Shown piece after piece: positions 44,655 through 55,351 of a stretch of 64,000 bases of DNA. The translations under genes were made by a program, and so were the position numbers. Source of the stretch: Venturia oleaginea (taxonomy: Eukaryota; Ascomycota; Dothideomycetes; Venturiales; Venturiaceae); the NCBI GenBank assembly GCA_013176395.1, contig JABMLP010000004.1, positions 806,001 through 870,000 of the forward strand. The letters run 5' to 3'. Numbering within the stretch: position 1 is the stretch's first letter; the number at the start of each line of letters is the position of its first letter. The notes below the pieces were generated by a model. It was given only the letters and a program-made list of their open reading frames with translations, was not told the origin of the DNA and ran no database searches.

Positions 44655-45392
44655 TCATTGTATATCGACAGTGGCCAAGTCCCAATGCCAGAGCCAACGA
44701 CAGCTACTTTCATAAACCTCGGCGATACTGCCTGCAAAACCGGATTCACGGCTTCCCACTTTCCGACTGGCCTCAAGAGTGTTGACATCGCACCAGTCTG
44801 GAAGGTGTACGATGATATTGACACAACAATGAAACAAATCACTATTAATAGGATTAAGGCCAGCCAACGCCCATTCCGACACACGACGAGCCGTATTAAC
44901 AGAAGTAAAATTCGCGGTTTCAAGGAACCAATCGCTAATCATGGAAATACAACATTCCCCCGTCTTCTCCAAATTCCTCAAACTATCATTCTTCTCCCTA
45001 CCCACAAAACTAATCGAATAAAGCGGCGGATCAACGGAGACGGTATCGAAATAACTAAACAGTGCTAGATTTTGCGTTTTTCCATCTGGGGTGGTTGTGC
45101 TTACGAGAGCGATGGATCGGGGCACGGTGGAGGAGATCATGAGTCTGTAGTTTTGGTTTTGGGTGCGGGTGGGGTCTGAGGTGTTGATTATGAGGTGATT
45201 TTGGAAGTTCCAGGTTGGAGTTGAGGAGCCGTCGCCTGGTTGCCATGTTGGATTGGGCGTTTTGCTGAAGGTCCGGGGTTGAGAGGTTGAATATGGTAGA
45301 CGCGAATTTTGGACTGAGGCGAAATCGTCGTGTGGGTTTCTTTGAACGAGAGATTCTTTGTCGAAGGTTTCGATTGCGGTGTCGGTGGTCAT
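44655..45392 (-). CDS. Flavin-reductase-like FMN-binding split-barrel protein, C-terminus doubtful
   Basis: The family binds FMN in a split barrel and includes flavin reductases and DIM6/NTAB-type flavoproteins. Matching features: PRSIALVSTTTPDGKTQNLA, FSYFDTVSVDPPLYSISF, SLRNLEKTGECCISMIS and the SEWALAGLNP segment, in the usual order. A 45-nt intron (GTGATT..TCCAG) after PIN is likely; being a multiple of three without a stop, it reads through. After RESGFAGSIAEVYES the frame departs from the family: the usual HIRED and RLGG..Y motifs are absent in all frames down to 44200, and a TGA ends the protein. So the gene is truncated or its 3' exon is decayed. Upstream is a CT-rich promoter. Confidence 0.7.
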   Translation of the reverse strand: MTTDTAIETFDKESLVQRNPHDDFASVQNSRLPYSTSQPRTFSKTPNPTWQPGDGSSTPTWNFQNHLIINTSDPTRTQNQNYRLMISSTVPRSIALVSTTTPDGKTQNLALFSYFDTVSVDPPLYSISFVGREKNDSLRNLEKTGECCISMISDWFLETANFTSVNTARRVSEWALAGLNPINSDLFHCCVNIIVHLPDWCDVNTLEASRKVGSRESGFAGSIAEVYESSCRWLWHWDLATVDIQ

Positions 45393-45992
45393 GTTGCAGA
45401 CGAGATTTTTCGGCTACGAATATTTTCGATCGATTGGGTTTCCAAAAGTACCATCATCAATGTTGCCACCTCCATCCCTCCATCCCTCCTCCCTACCTCT
45501 CTCTCATAAACAACTCCCAAGACCACGTTCTCCCACCACCCAACATCATTCAACTGTGAGGCTCAACAGCATACAACCCCTCTCTCCAAAAACAAAAAAC
45601 TTAATCCTCAAACCCATAATAACCAGATCCGCTACCAAAGTTTGCTCAAGCAGGAGGATTGAGTTATAAAAAGCCAGCACCAAAGCGGCGAAAATCACCA
45701 ACTCTATCCTTTCCAAACCTAGAGAATCATTGCATCCCCAATATCGAGAGGGAGTAGAAGATCTACAGGGGGTCGATGTGCGGTTGGAGAGCGCATAGGC
45801 GGGTCCAAAGTTGCAGCAAGGGAGAGAGTCGCACGAGATCGAATCAACAGATTAGTAACAGACACATGTTCACAGAATCTGTCAAGTATTCTTTTGCGGC
45901 CATGCATATGGACCAGCGTAGGCAAGTTCGGAGTACAGTCAAGCCTGACAAGCGTGAGCGTGAGCGTATTTTGTCTATGGTATCATTTACTT
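45393..45992. promoter_or_regulatory. Promoter of the flavin-reductase-like gene and 3' flank of ALG11
   Basis: Contains a strong pyrimidine tract (CCATCCCTCCATCCCTCCTC) at 45472-45491, extending to about 45510, typical of fungal promoters. Both genes are on the minus strand. No coding signal. Confidence 0.45.
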
Positions 45993-47738
45993 CTACTTCT
46001 TGCCGCGTTGCAATGTGACGAGGTAACCCAAATACTCGACCCACAACTTCGCGAATGCAGCTTCGGTGAAGCGTTCTGCGCTTTTCCGGGCGCGAAGTCT
46101 CATTGCGACCGTTTCCGCGGGGCTGAGGTCAAGCGCTTTCGTAAAGCCTGTAGCATACTCTTCTACTGACGAAGCGTGGAAACCTAGTCGAGAATTAGCG
46201 ATTCATCATCAGCAGTGGCTGAAGCGGAACTCACCAGTAGGACCCTCGCCCTGATAGTCCACCACAATATCCTCCTTGGGCCCGCCAGAGTCGTTGACCA
46301 CACTGATGAGACCAGCAGCCTGATACTCCACGACGCCAATTCCAAAATGCTCATTCCACATGCTATTTACACCCACACTACTTGTCCTCAAATGGTCCAA
46401 TACCTGCGGCCAACTAGCATCGCAGACAAATTCAACATCACTTTTAATCTGCAATTCATGCGCGAGCAGTCTTAAGTTGTACACTCTCTTTGCATCTTCG
46501 TCATCGCGTACGCTGCCTACGAGAACGAGTTTGGGACGTTTCGAGTCTTCCCATTTCCGGGAGAACAATGTTTTGGCGAAAGCTTGCACAATGAGAGTGT
46601 GGTTCTTTTCAGGACGGAATTGTGCTATGTACAGCAGATTGGGGAGACGTTGAGTCTCGCTTTCTTTGCTGACCTCGATTGCCTCGGTCAATTCTTCTAC
46701 AGCGACTGGTGGAAAAACGACAACAATGTCGCATGGCTGATCTGATAGTTGTGCTTTCTGTGCTCTCCCGGGGCTCCATAGAGTCTTGATGTGGGCTTGT
46801 GTCCAGGTGGAATTTGTCATTACGACATCAATTGATGCGCCGACACGAGCATAGAGCCAGGCGAAGAAGTTCCAGTATATACGTTTTGCAACGCCCTTCG
46901 CACCCTTTCCTGCGCCGGCGTTAAGACCGTGTTCATCTTTAGAATCGAGGGATTGGAGCATGTCGGTGGAGATGGTGGGATAGTGGACATAGGCTCCGGT
47001 TGGAACGGATGGGAAGAGGAATTTGCAAAGCCAGAGAGTGAATGCGAAGCCCATTGTGTCTACGAATATATGGGGTACGAGGAGGGTGAATGCGTCGAGT
47101 GCGAGGACTATGGATCCTAGAGATTGTCCCAAGAGGGTGAAATGTGGCCATGTATATGGGAGCACCCAGTGGCGGGTGGATAGGTAGAGGAAGTGTAAGG
47201 TAGGTGGGTAGAGGGTGATATTGAAGCGGTCCTATGTATGTATCATTAGTCGTAGTCGAGGATTTGAAGGGCCTGTAGAATATCCTACCTGAACGCGCTT
47301 GATAATCTGGTCCTTGTTGACGTCGTGGTCACCGGTATACACAACACACACGGCTTTCGGCCACGTCAATTGGGTCGCCCTAATAGCAGCCCATAGTACT
47401 CGCTCTCCGCCTCCTCCAGCATTGCAGAATGGGTGGAAGAAGCCCACGATGCCCTTCCAGGCGCCTGCTGCCTTGTCTGCATTTGGCGCCACGCCAGCTG
47501 CCTGGCCTCGGACCTTCTCCCATTCGCCGTCCTCCGATGACGAAGAATCTCTCTTCGAGTTGTCCTGCTCTTGGTCTTCCGTCTCGCTGTCTTGCAGCAA
47601 TGTCTGGCGGCGGGAGTGAGTCCTCTGCTGAATGAACCAGCCTATCGTCGCTCCCAGGCTGCGGGCAAGAAAGGGAAGCAGCCACGGCGACAGCAGCAGT
47701 AGAGGGAGGACGAGAGATAATATTCCAAGCATGGTCAT
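45993..47738 (-). CDS. ALG11: ALG11, GDP-Man:Man3GlcNAc2-PP-dolichol alpha-1,2-mannosyltransferase
   Basis: ALG11 adds the fourth and fifth mannoses to the dolichol-linked N-glycan precursor on the cytosolic face of the ER. Exons: 47289-47738, 46235-47231 and 45993-46183. Introns are 57 nt (GTAGGA..CATAG) and 51 nt (GTGAGT..ACTAG). Total 545 aa, the expected size. N-terminal membrane anchor [20 protein letters not shown], then a low-complexity acidic insert, then the family block [18 protein letters not shown] and [12 protein letters not shown]. The C-terminal GT4 half has [42 protein letters not shown] and SGGPKEDI, the last containing the catalytic glutamate region. All splice joins fall in conserved sequence. 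Divergent with COX18 over 206 bp. Confidence 0.94.
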
Positions 47739-47944
47739 GTAATGTTCATGTTGTTGTGTTGCTTGAGTCGCATCTTACTTGGCTCCGTTCCCGCCGTCTC
47801 GGAGCTCCGCCGGAGCATCAATCTCTACAAATCCCCGGAGCAGAGCCAACATCTCACCTGCAGTAGGTACAATTGCCAGTAAGCATCAACCTCTACAAAT
47901 CCCCGGTATGAGTGTCCCAACTAATCGACTAGGCGCAGCCTAGA
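47739..47944. promoter_or_regulatory. Bidirectional ALG11/COX18 promoter with a duplicated 24-mer
   Basis: Only 206 bp separate the two start codons. A 24-nt sequence starting GCATCAATCTCTACAAATCC occurs at 47815-47838 and again, with one mismatch, at 47883-47906, in the same orientation 68 bp apart. It could be a duplicated factor site or a local tandem duplication. Confidence 0.6.
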
Positions 47945-48964
47945 ATGTTACCACTAAGGCCGCCTCCTCCAATCCTGCGACAACCATATCAATTCTCTTC
48001 TCTCCGTCTTCAACGCGTCCGCAAATTCCACGTTTCACCTCGTCGCAATGGCCTTGGAGACCAACTTCTCTCCGTCCCGCATGGATTTCTTCTCTCTCTT
48101 CACAACACTGGTCTGCCTTGGGCTGCTGTTATTCCTGTAGCAGCTATCAGCGTTCGCCTTGTCATGCTTGCTCTCTTTTCCGCCCCAGCACGCCTGCAGC
48201 GCTCAAAAATGAATGACATAATGCCATTGATCTCTGCACAAGCACCCCAAGCACGCGAAGAGATGCAAAGAGAGATACAGGAGAATCCACGTCTGCTGGC
48301 CACAAAGTCTCCCGAAAAACTGTACAAAGAGAAAGTGAAAAGGATGACGAACCAGCTGTTTGACCAAGGTGGAGTGACGAGAAAGCTGATCTTTCTTCCA
48401 ATCATGCAAATTCCCGTCCTCCTAGCCATGGCTGAGACGCTGAGGAGAATGATTGGCATGCGCCCTGGTGCTCTCTCCGGCACATCCACACCACAGGATG
48501 AAGATCCTGATGCTTTAAGCACTATCGCGCCAGATACGAACGCAGTTTCCGACCCCTCGAACTGGTATACCTCGAACTGGTATGAACCTACCATGACGGT
48601 TGAAGGCCCCTTTGCCATAATGGACCTCACAGCTGCTGATCCCACTTTGATCTTGCCAGTCGTAGTATCAGGCCTCGTGTTTGCGAATTTGCGTTACAAC
48701 CAGCATCAGAGAGCCCGAGCAGGAGTGCCCAGCTCCAAGTTTTCCAAGCGCCTGCATAACGGACTGATGGGGGTGGCTATCCTTCTCTTCCCAGCGACTC
48801 TGCATCTCCCGGCTGGATTCTTGTACTATTGGGCATGTACTTCTGCCTCTTCGCTAGGCGCGGATATTCTCATCAATAAGATATTCCCGCTCAGGCCTTC
48901 GGTCAGGCCTTGCAGGCGGCCTCTTCCAAAAAGGTTCAGAAAGAAGCCAACAGCTGCAATATAA
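47945..48964 (+). CDS. COX18: COX18-type YidC/Oxa1/Alb3 insertase, mitochondrial
   Basis: COX18 inserts the C-terminal domain of cytochrome oxidase subunit 2 into the mitochondrial inner membrane. One exon, 339 aa, the typical length. The N-terminus is an Arg-rich presequence (LRLQRVRKFHVSPRRNGLG). Hydrophobic segments include LPWAAVIPVAAISVRLVML, FLPIMQIPVLLAMAETLRRM, LILPVVVSGLVFANLRY and AILLFPATLHLPAGFLYYW, in the arrangement of the Oxa1 fold, with a hydrophilic helical loop (EEMQREIQENPRLLATKS) between the first two. The tail is Arg/Lys-rich. The short membrane hydrophobic core and length favour COX18 over OXA1, which has a longer C-tail. Confidence 0.85.
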   Translation: MLPLRPPPPILRQPYQFSSLRLQRVRKFHVSPRRNGLGDQLLSVPHGFLLSLHNTGLPWAAVIPVAAISVRLVMLALFSAPARLQRSKMNDIMPLISAQAPQAREEMQREIQENPRLLATKSPEKLYKEKVKRMTNQLFDQGGVTRKLIFLPIMQIPVLLAMAETLRRMIGMRPGALSGTSTPQDEDPDALSTIAPDTNAVSDPSNWYTSNWYEPTMTVEGPFAIMDLTAADPTLILPVVVSGLVFANLRYNQHQRARAGVPSSKFSKRLHNGLMGVAILLFPATLHLPAGFLYYWACTSASSLGADILINKIFPLRPSVRPCRRPLPKRFRKKPTAAI

Positions 48965-49260
48965 TGGACACTATCAGTCCGGGCCAGCTGTGTATCTCCA
49001 AAACCAATCACGTGCTCGGGCGCTTCGGAAGGCAGCCCCGGGAGACCCAATTCGAAAGCGGATATCCTCCTGCCGATATCTTGTGGGAAAGTGACGTTTC
49101 GACAGCCTCACGGAAATAAAGTCTTGTCTCCACGAAGGAAAGCATTGCATCATTCGATTCTCCCCTCGACGAATATTCTACACGCTCGAAAGCTGCGTTT
49201 CGTCTCCCTCAATCTTCTATTAACCAACCCTCATCTCCCATCACCATCAAACACAACACA
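48965..49260 (+). promoter_or_regulatory. Upstream region of the aldo-keto reductase gene
   Basis: A 296-bp intergenic interval. It is pyrimidine-rich towards the start codon and ends CATCAAACACAACACA before the ATG at 49261. It includes the 3' flank of COX18. Confidence 0.4.
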
Positions 49261-50394
49261 ATGCAAGCAGGCAAGAAAGCCCTCGGCATGAACCCTTTGC
49301 CTACAAGACGGTTGGGCAGAGGTGGGCTAAACGTTACTGCTTTGGGCTTTGGTGCCATGGGCCTGTAAGTCCATATCAGCGACCACGAGCCTGACCACAT
49401 CTGACTTGTCATGATAAAAAGCTCCGCCTTCTACGGCGCCCCAAAACCAGATCCCGAACGCCTGGCTGTATTGGATGCCTGCTACTCCATGGGAGAATGG
49501 CATTGGGACTCCGCCGACGTTTATGCCGACAGTGAGCAGCTTCTCGGAATGTGGTTTGCTGCCAATCCAGACAAGCGCAAGAATGTCTTCTTGGCCACCA
49601 AATTCGGAAATCGAAGGGACGCCGAGGGCAATCTCGAGATTAATTCAACACCTGCATATGCCAAAGAGGCCTGCGCTAAGTCATTGAAGCGTCTCGGACT
49701 CCCATATGTCGATCTCTACTACTGTCACCGCCTGGATGGCAAGACGCCAATAGAACAGACTGTTCGCGCCATGGCTGAGCTAAAGGAAGAGGGCACAATC
49801 AAGTATCTTGGTCCCAGCGAATGCAGCTCAGAGTCGCTAAGACGCGCACACAAGGTCCACCTCATCTCAGCCGTGCAGATTGAGTACTCACCATGGGCAC
49901 TTGACATTGAATCCCCTCAGATCAACCTGCTCAACACTTGCAGAGAACTTGGTGTTGCCGTCGTCGCTTACTCTCCAATCGGCCGCGGTGTTCTTTCGGG
50001 CACGATCCGCTCACGCAAGAATTTGGAGGAGGGTAATTTCCGTCTCATGTCTCCACGATTTAGCGAAGAGAACTTCCCTAATAACCTCAAGATCGTGGAT
50101 ACTCTTCAAGCAATGGCCAAGGAGCACGGTGTCACGGCTACACAGCTGACCCTCACTTGGTTGCTGGCTCAGGGCGACGACATTATCCCCATTCCAGGCA
50201 CGACGAAGACAGAACGACTGGAGGAGAATCTGGGAGCATTGAAGGTGAAACTGACGAAGGAGGAAGAGGGCAAGATACGAAAGGTCATCGAGGAGGCTGA
50301 AGTTCGTGGTGATCGATACCCAGAAGGATTCGCCTCTGCATTGTTTGCGGATACGCCTGCTGAGGATGGCCAGCTCGCAAGCAAGGATGCTTAA
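49261..50394 (+). CDS. Aldo-keto reductase (358 aa)
   Basis: AKRs are cytosolic NADPH-dependent carbonyl reductases with a TIM barrel. Exons 49261-49364 and 49422-50394, with a 57-nt intron (GTAAGT..AAAAAG), restore GAMGLSAFYGAP. Catalytic tetrad: D and Y in DSADVYADSEQLL, K in LATKFGNR, H in YYCHRLDGKTPIE. Other marks are VQIEYSPWALDIE, VAVVAYSPIGRGVLSG and PIPGTTKTERLEENLGA, the last being NADPH-binding. It falls with the fungal YakC/pyridoxal-reductase-like branch; the substrate is unknown. The first exon is short, so a model beginning at 49411 would be wrong. Confidence 0.93.
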
Positions 50395-52445
50395 GAGATG
50401 TGAGGTTGGGGTCTTAAACCGACACTGTCTTCAATGAAAAGTCTCGGCATTTTCGATTGTCATTGGGTCCCGATCTCTTACACCCACCCAATTGGTTAAC
50501 TTCAGTGTCTGTCGAGAGGCCACAATATGAAGAATTTGCACGTGAATAAAGTTTTATGCCACCCCACACATAACGTTTCCTCAATTGCATATTGACAGGT
50601 GTATGACTTGGTATCTCACTGACACATAGTCTCACCATACTCTGGCACTCGATTGTAAGGTTTGACCACTTCAAAACTTTCGGTGCGTGATTAGCAAGAT
50701 CTGGCTTTCTTCTTTATCTGACAATTCGATTTACGAAGCAAGGGTTTCCCACGACGAAGATGGATGCGCCATGAGTAGGAAATGAAATTGGCCGTGATTT
50801 TTTCGGATACGAGAACTCAAGAATATCAGCAGACTACGCTGACAACCAAAAGAATTTCTCATTTTGAGGTCATCGAAAGGTTTCACTTTCGGCCGCTCTC
50901 TTCTCTCCCTGATAGAGTCTATGGGTGGCTTGAGAGGTAGTTTGCTCTCTATCGCTACTTCAAGATCATCTCTCAACTAGATGACAGTTGTGAAGGTCAA
51001 AGAGAGGGGCTGGAGATTGAAGTACGATTTGTTTGAGGCTGAAGATGGGATGTTGAGTGAGGAGCGAGACTACTTGCGATGCAGGATGGTTTTGTGGTCA
51101 TTGGCAAGGAAAGTGTGATTCACCGCGGATACAGCTCAAAGTTAGCAGTATAAGGTGATTCTAATGGCTGGAAATACTCTAGGCCTAGGTTGTGGAGCGT
51201 AGGAGTGTGGAGACACCTCATCCTGGTTTGGGAAACACAAGCAAAGTATTGTTTCAAAGGTCCGGCTAGTGATGCTACTTGAGTTTTGAGCATAGCCTCG
51301 GTAAATAATGTGTCTATCTCTCGATTCATATTTCTTGTTTTAGGCGATATTTTACGTGAAGGCTATTCTAAATGGGGCAATTTAGCGGATAAAATCCCTC
51401 ATTGGGGGGAGCTACGCGACTGTTTGGACTCACCCTTAAGCTGAGTCTAATTATCTAACGTCGAACATAAAATCTGAGACCACGGAGAATTCCGTAGATT
51501 TCTTTTGCGTTTGCTTTTCATCCACGAACTTCGTGAACCGTAGACGACTTGCTGCCGTGATATCGTTGTTATGAAAGTGGCGCCAATGGATTGTATAATC
51601 GCTGCCCTAATGTGTCTGTGATGGCTGGATGCTCCATGGACGCAATCGTATCTGCAATTACAGGTGTATGCCTTTTTCATTCATTCATGGTAGCGCTTCT
51701 CTCCAAGATGTTGGAACCTGCTGCTTTAAGAAAATGTCAAAGGCGCACCTGCCCTTTTGCCTGTTCTCCTATTACTCCAGCGTGCGTTTTCTTTACTTGT
51801 TCGTACCAGTAGCAACGGCAGCTCCATGAGAATCAGCCTTGTCTCATTGAGACTAGACATGACGTCTCGATTCGGTCATGATTGTTCCCGGAGTCGGTCC
51901 TAATTCAAATCATCCAGTCACTCACTTGCAGTGACAAACAACAGCCTTGCCTTGCCATTTCCGATCGAATTTCCTTCATGGGTCCCACAACCGGCTGCGA
52001 TAATTCCTTTCGTTTCCTCCCTTCCTGCCACTTAAAACCCATTGATGGCATCCCACTATCCACTTCTTAATTGTGGTGTCGTGTGCTCTATTGCTAGTAC
52101 TGGAGTCCAGATCCAACTACTACTGTTCTCCCTTCGTACGCATACGGGGCAAGTACCTCTTGCCTTGATGCCCTTTGGTATTTCCTTGCTACCAGTCTGC
52201 CCAAGGATCCCTTCCCAATACGCGAACGAGAACATCGGGATTCCTTGACAATCAATCCAACCACCTACGGACGACTCTTCCTACTTAATCCTAATCAATC
52301 CTACAATCTGAAGCACTGGAGAGAACACCGAGCTAACGCCAAATTTTCCTAAGGCATTCTTATTTTGAATCAGTGAGTGCGGGTCTAGTTGTTGTCCACC
52401 ACTCGCTAATCATATCGCAAAGCACTTAATTCCTAACCAATAAGA
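50395..52445. other. 2-kb gene-free interval
   Basis: No frame above 86 codons and none with a recognised family. The right part is the MFS gene's upstream region, with pyrimidine-rich stretches near 52260-52310. No repeat or RNA gene seen. Confidence 0.4.
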
Positions 52446-54060
52446 ATGCAATCCTATCGCCAGAGCAAACGATTAAAACAACATGTTCAAAGGAGAGTCA
52501 ATGCTGTCGGAACCGACTACCATAGGCATCCCGGCGTATCGGGCAAAGACCACGACACGGATGGTAGAGCGAAGAGCTTCCTCGTTGAATCGGGTGCCGC
52601 AGAGGATCGGACAGACCCTAGAACCTGGTCATGTGCATTGCGGGTACGAACGACCGTGATCATCTGGTTGATCGTGTTTGTTTGCGGATATGCGTCGGCT
52701 ACCGATTCATCCTTAATAAAGAGAGCGTCAGCCACGTTTGGAGTTTCCGAGTTTGATCAGAGCTTGAGCACACCGATGTTTCTATTCGGAAATTCATTTG
52801 GCGCGCTTGTATCTGGGCCACTATCCGAGACAGTTGGACGAAATGTCGCATATTTGATTCCAATGGCGCTGTACATGATATGTATCATGGTTACGGCTCT
52901 CGCTTCAGATCTGCCTGTACATTTGGTCTTCCGGTTCTTCGCCGGATTGCTTGCCTCGCCGCCGTTGACAATATACGGAGGCAGTCTGGCGGACATGTGG
53001 AGTCATAGTGAAAGGAGTCTGATATGGCCGTTGTTTGCAACATCACCATTACTAGGTATGTATCCTTTTGCAGTTTCTTGCTGTGGGCTTTTCCTTCCTG
53101 CTACTGAACAAGCTTACAGGACCAATTTTGGCACCTATACCCTCTGGCTGGCTGGTCAATTTCGAGTGGATCTCGTGGCGATGGGTGAACTGGCTCTCGC
53201 TCATCATCTCCGGTGTAGTATGGCTGATCGCATTGTTCTTCTTGCCTGAAACATACTCGCCACTGATGCTTACCTGGAAAGCTGGAGCCTTGCGCAAATA
53301 CACCAAGAACCAAAAGTTCAAATCCTCGCACGAAATACAGGATCCTCTGCTGAAAAGATTGAAGACCAATTTGACGCGACCGATAATCTTCTTCACCAAA
53401 GAGCCAATCGTCATCTGTCTCGGATTCTATCTGACGATGATATACGTCCTCGTCTTCACCAATCTTCAGGGGTTCACCTACATCTTCACGGACACATACG
53501 GCTTCTCGCCTGGCGACAAGGGAAGCGCTTTTGGTGCTATTACTGTTGGCGTACTTCTCAATACCTGCACGCAGCCTTTTCATGCAAGAGGCTACCATCG
53601 ACGTCTTGCTGCGCCTCAAAGGTTCTCAGAGGAAAAGAGCAATGTCAAAGTGGAACCGGAATACAGACTGTGGTCCGCAATTCTAGCGGCACCATTTTTG
53701 CCGATAAGCCTGTTCTGGATCGGGTGGACGAACTACTCCAACATTAGCGACTGGAATGGTCTCTGCGCCGCAGCGCTTTTTGGTTGGAGTCTGAATGGTA
53801 TCTTTGTAGCGGTTTATCAATACATCATTGATTCATATGAGACGGAAAGCGCAAGCGCCCTGTCTTCGGTTACATTCATGAGGTACATCGTTGCAGGTGG
53901 TATGGTAGTCGCTGATATGAAGATGTATGAAACGCTTGGAGTGCACTGGACGATGACAATGCTGGGTTGTATAGGTGTTGTTTTGACGCCACTGCCGCTG
54001 CTGTTCTGGAAATTTGGAGACAAGGTTAGAAAGAGAAGTACTTTTGCTCGCGAGTTTTGA
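52446..54060 (+). CDS. Major facilitator superfamily transporter, DHA1-like (516 aa)
   Basis: A proton-coupled drug or polyamine exporter type of the plasma membrane. Exons 52446-53055 and 53120-54060, with a 64-nt intron (GTATGT..TACAG) inside LLG-PILAPI. Motifs: DPRTWS at the start of the membrane domain, the loop 2-3 GPLSETVGRN signature, RFFAGLLASPPLTIYGGSLADMW in helices 4-5, FLPETYSPLML at the end of helix 6, and a cytoplasmic loop (LRKYTKNQKFKSS) before the second half (FTKEPIVICLGFYLTMIYVL). About 12 hydrophobic segments. The family includes TPO1- and FLR1-like carriers; the substrate cannot be inferred. An unrelated dead MFS relic lies at 57.5-58.2 kb. Confidence 0.9.
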
Positions 54061-54597
54061 TAGATAGTAACATCAATTATATTGATACCGCATGGCGTCC
54101 AAAGAGTGTGTAGTCAACGGCCGGTTCTTGCTTTATCCTAGACTTGCCCTTTTGGAGCGACAGCAAGTGATATTTTGTTTTGGGACGCACTAACATAATA
54201 GGACGGCCGGCCGGAATGAGGAATTGAAGACATAGAGAACAAAGATCGTGGTAAGAAATGGATAATCCATGGATAGAAAATACTTCCGCTGATCGTGGCG
54301 TCTCGGTAAAATATCGGGCCGGGTAGCTCTAAGCGCTAGCGCTCGGTTTCGGTCCATCTTCATCTTCACCTTCATCCACTTTCTTCCTGCCATCTCCCAA
54401 ACCACTTCATCATTCTTGTTCGGATCTTACCGACAATAGCGAAATGGCTGAAAAATTAGGGTGTCCGGGATCACGAAGCCCAGCTACCAGTCGCTCATGT
54501 AGTTAAAAGACATCCGGCCCCTAAAGCTTCTGGCCGGCAAGCCAGAGGAACCTATTAATGCTTTCTGAGCCACTCTTCTTTACTATCAAATCTATAC
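54061..54597. other. Gene-free interval between the MFS gene and the HET relic
   Basis: No coding signal. It holds the 3' flank of the MFS gene. Confidence 0.35.
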
Positions 54598-55075
54598 TAT
54601 ATTTCTGTTTCGTACACATGCGGTGCTCCAGGTGTTGGTGGAGAGATCGAGATGAACGGCGCAATCCAGCCGAATCTTTTTGAATTCTTGTCGCAGCTAC
54701 GCAGGCACTTGACGACCCATTCTATTCTGCTGAGGGTGGATGCAATTTGCATTAATCAGGCAGATCTTTTGGGAAAGGAAATACAGTTCCCATTGATAGG
54801 CATGATATACTCGACTGCAGAGTCTCTTTTAGTTTGGCTTGGGCCTGAAGCCGATGGCAGTAAGGAATATATTGAATACTGCAATCACGGTAGATACACG
54901 AGAATAGAGTCAGAGATCGATTCATTCAAAAATCTCGTATCGGCCAACTATTCTGGACAAGTCCGTTACCATTGCATCTCTCCATCTTAGCTTTGCAAGA
55001 ATTAATCGGTTTGTGCGCTTTTGTAAAAAGCGCTGGCTTATTTGAAGTTGTACGGTGAGATATCGAAGATACTAT
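54598..55075 (+). pseudogene. HET-domain (heterokaryon incompatibility) gene relic
   Basis: The translated stretch matches the HET domain in order: SYTCGAP in place of the usual SYVWGD, EIEMNGAIQPNLFEFLSQLR, then LLRVDAICINQADLLGKEIQ, MIYSTAESLLVWLGP and a loop. The reading frame then stops at 54988-54990. Fragments of the next block survive in other frames (KKRWL at about 55030). Both the beginning and the C-terminal region of a normal HET protein are missing, so this is a truncated, frameshifted relic. HET proteins govern non-self recognition between fungal strains; this copy cannot work. Confidence 0.75.
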
Positions 55076-55351
55076 GCTTCTGGTCACTGTCAATGGATCA
55101 ATGGAGATAACACGCGGATGTGGGGGAGTTGGATATGATCATTTGGAAAACTATACTACCAAACGTAGACTGGGATTGCTAATTCAACCCCACCTTTCCT
55201 CCATGGCTTTCACTTTCCAACACTTCTTTTCATATTTCGCAAAAGCGCTGTTTTTGTTGTTGCCACTCGATGTTTCAATGTGTCCCAGCATTCGTCAAAG
55301 GCCCCACCATAGGCGATGGAGTCTGATTGTCCACTCATGTCAACGTCGCCA

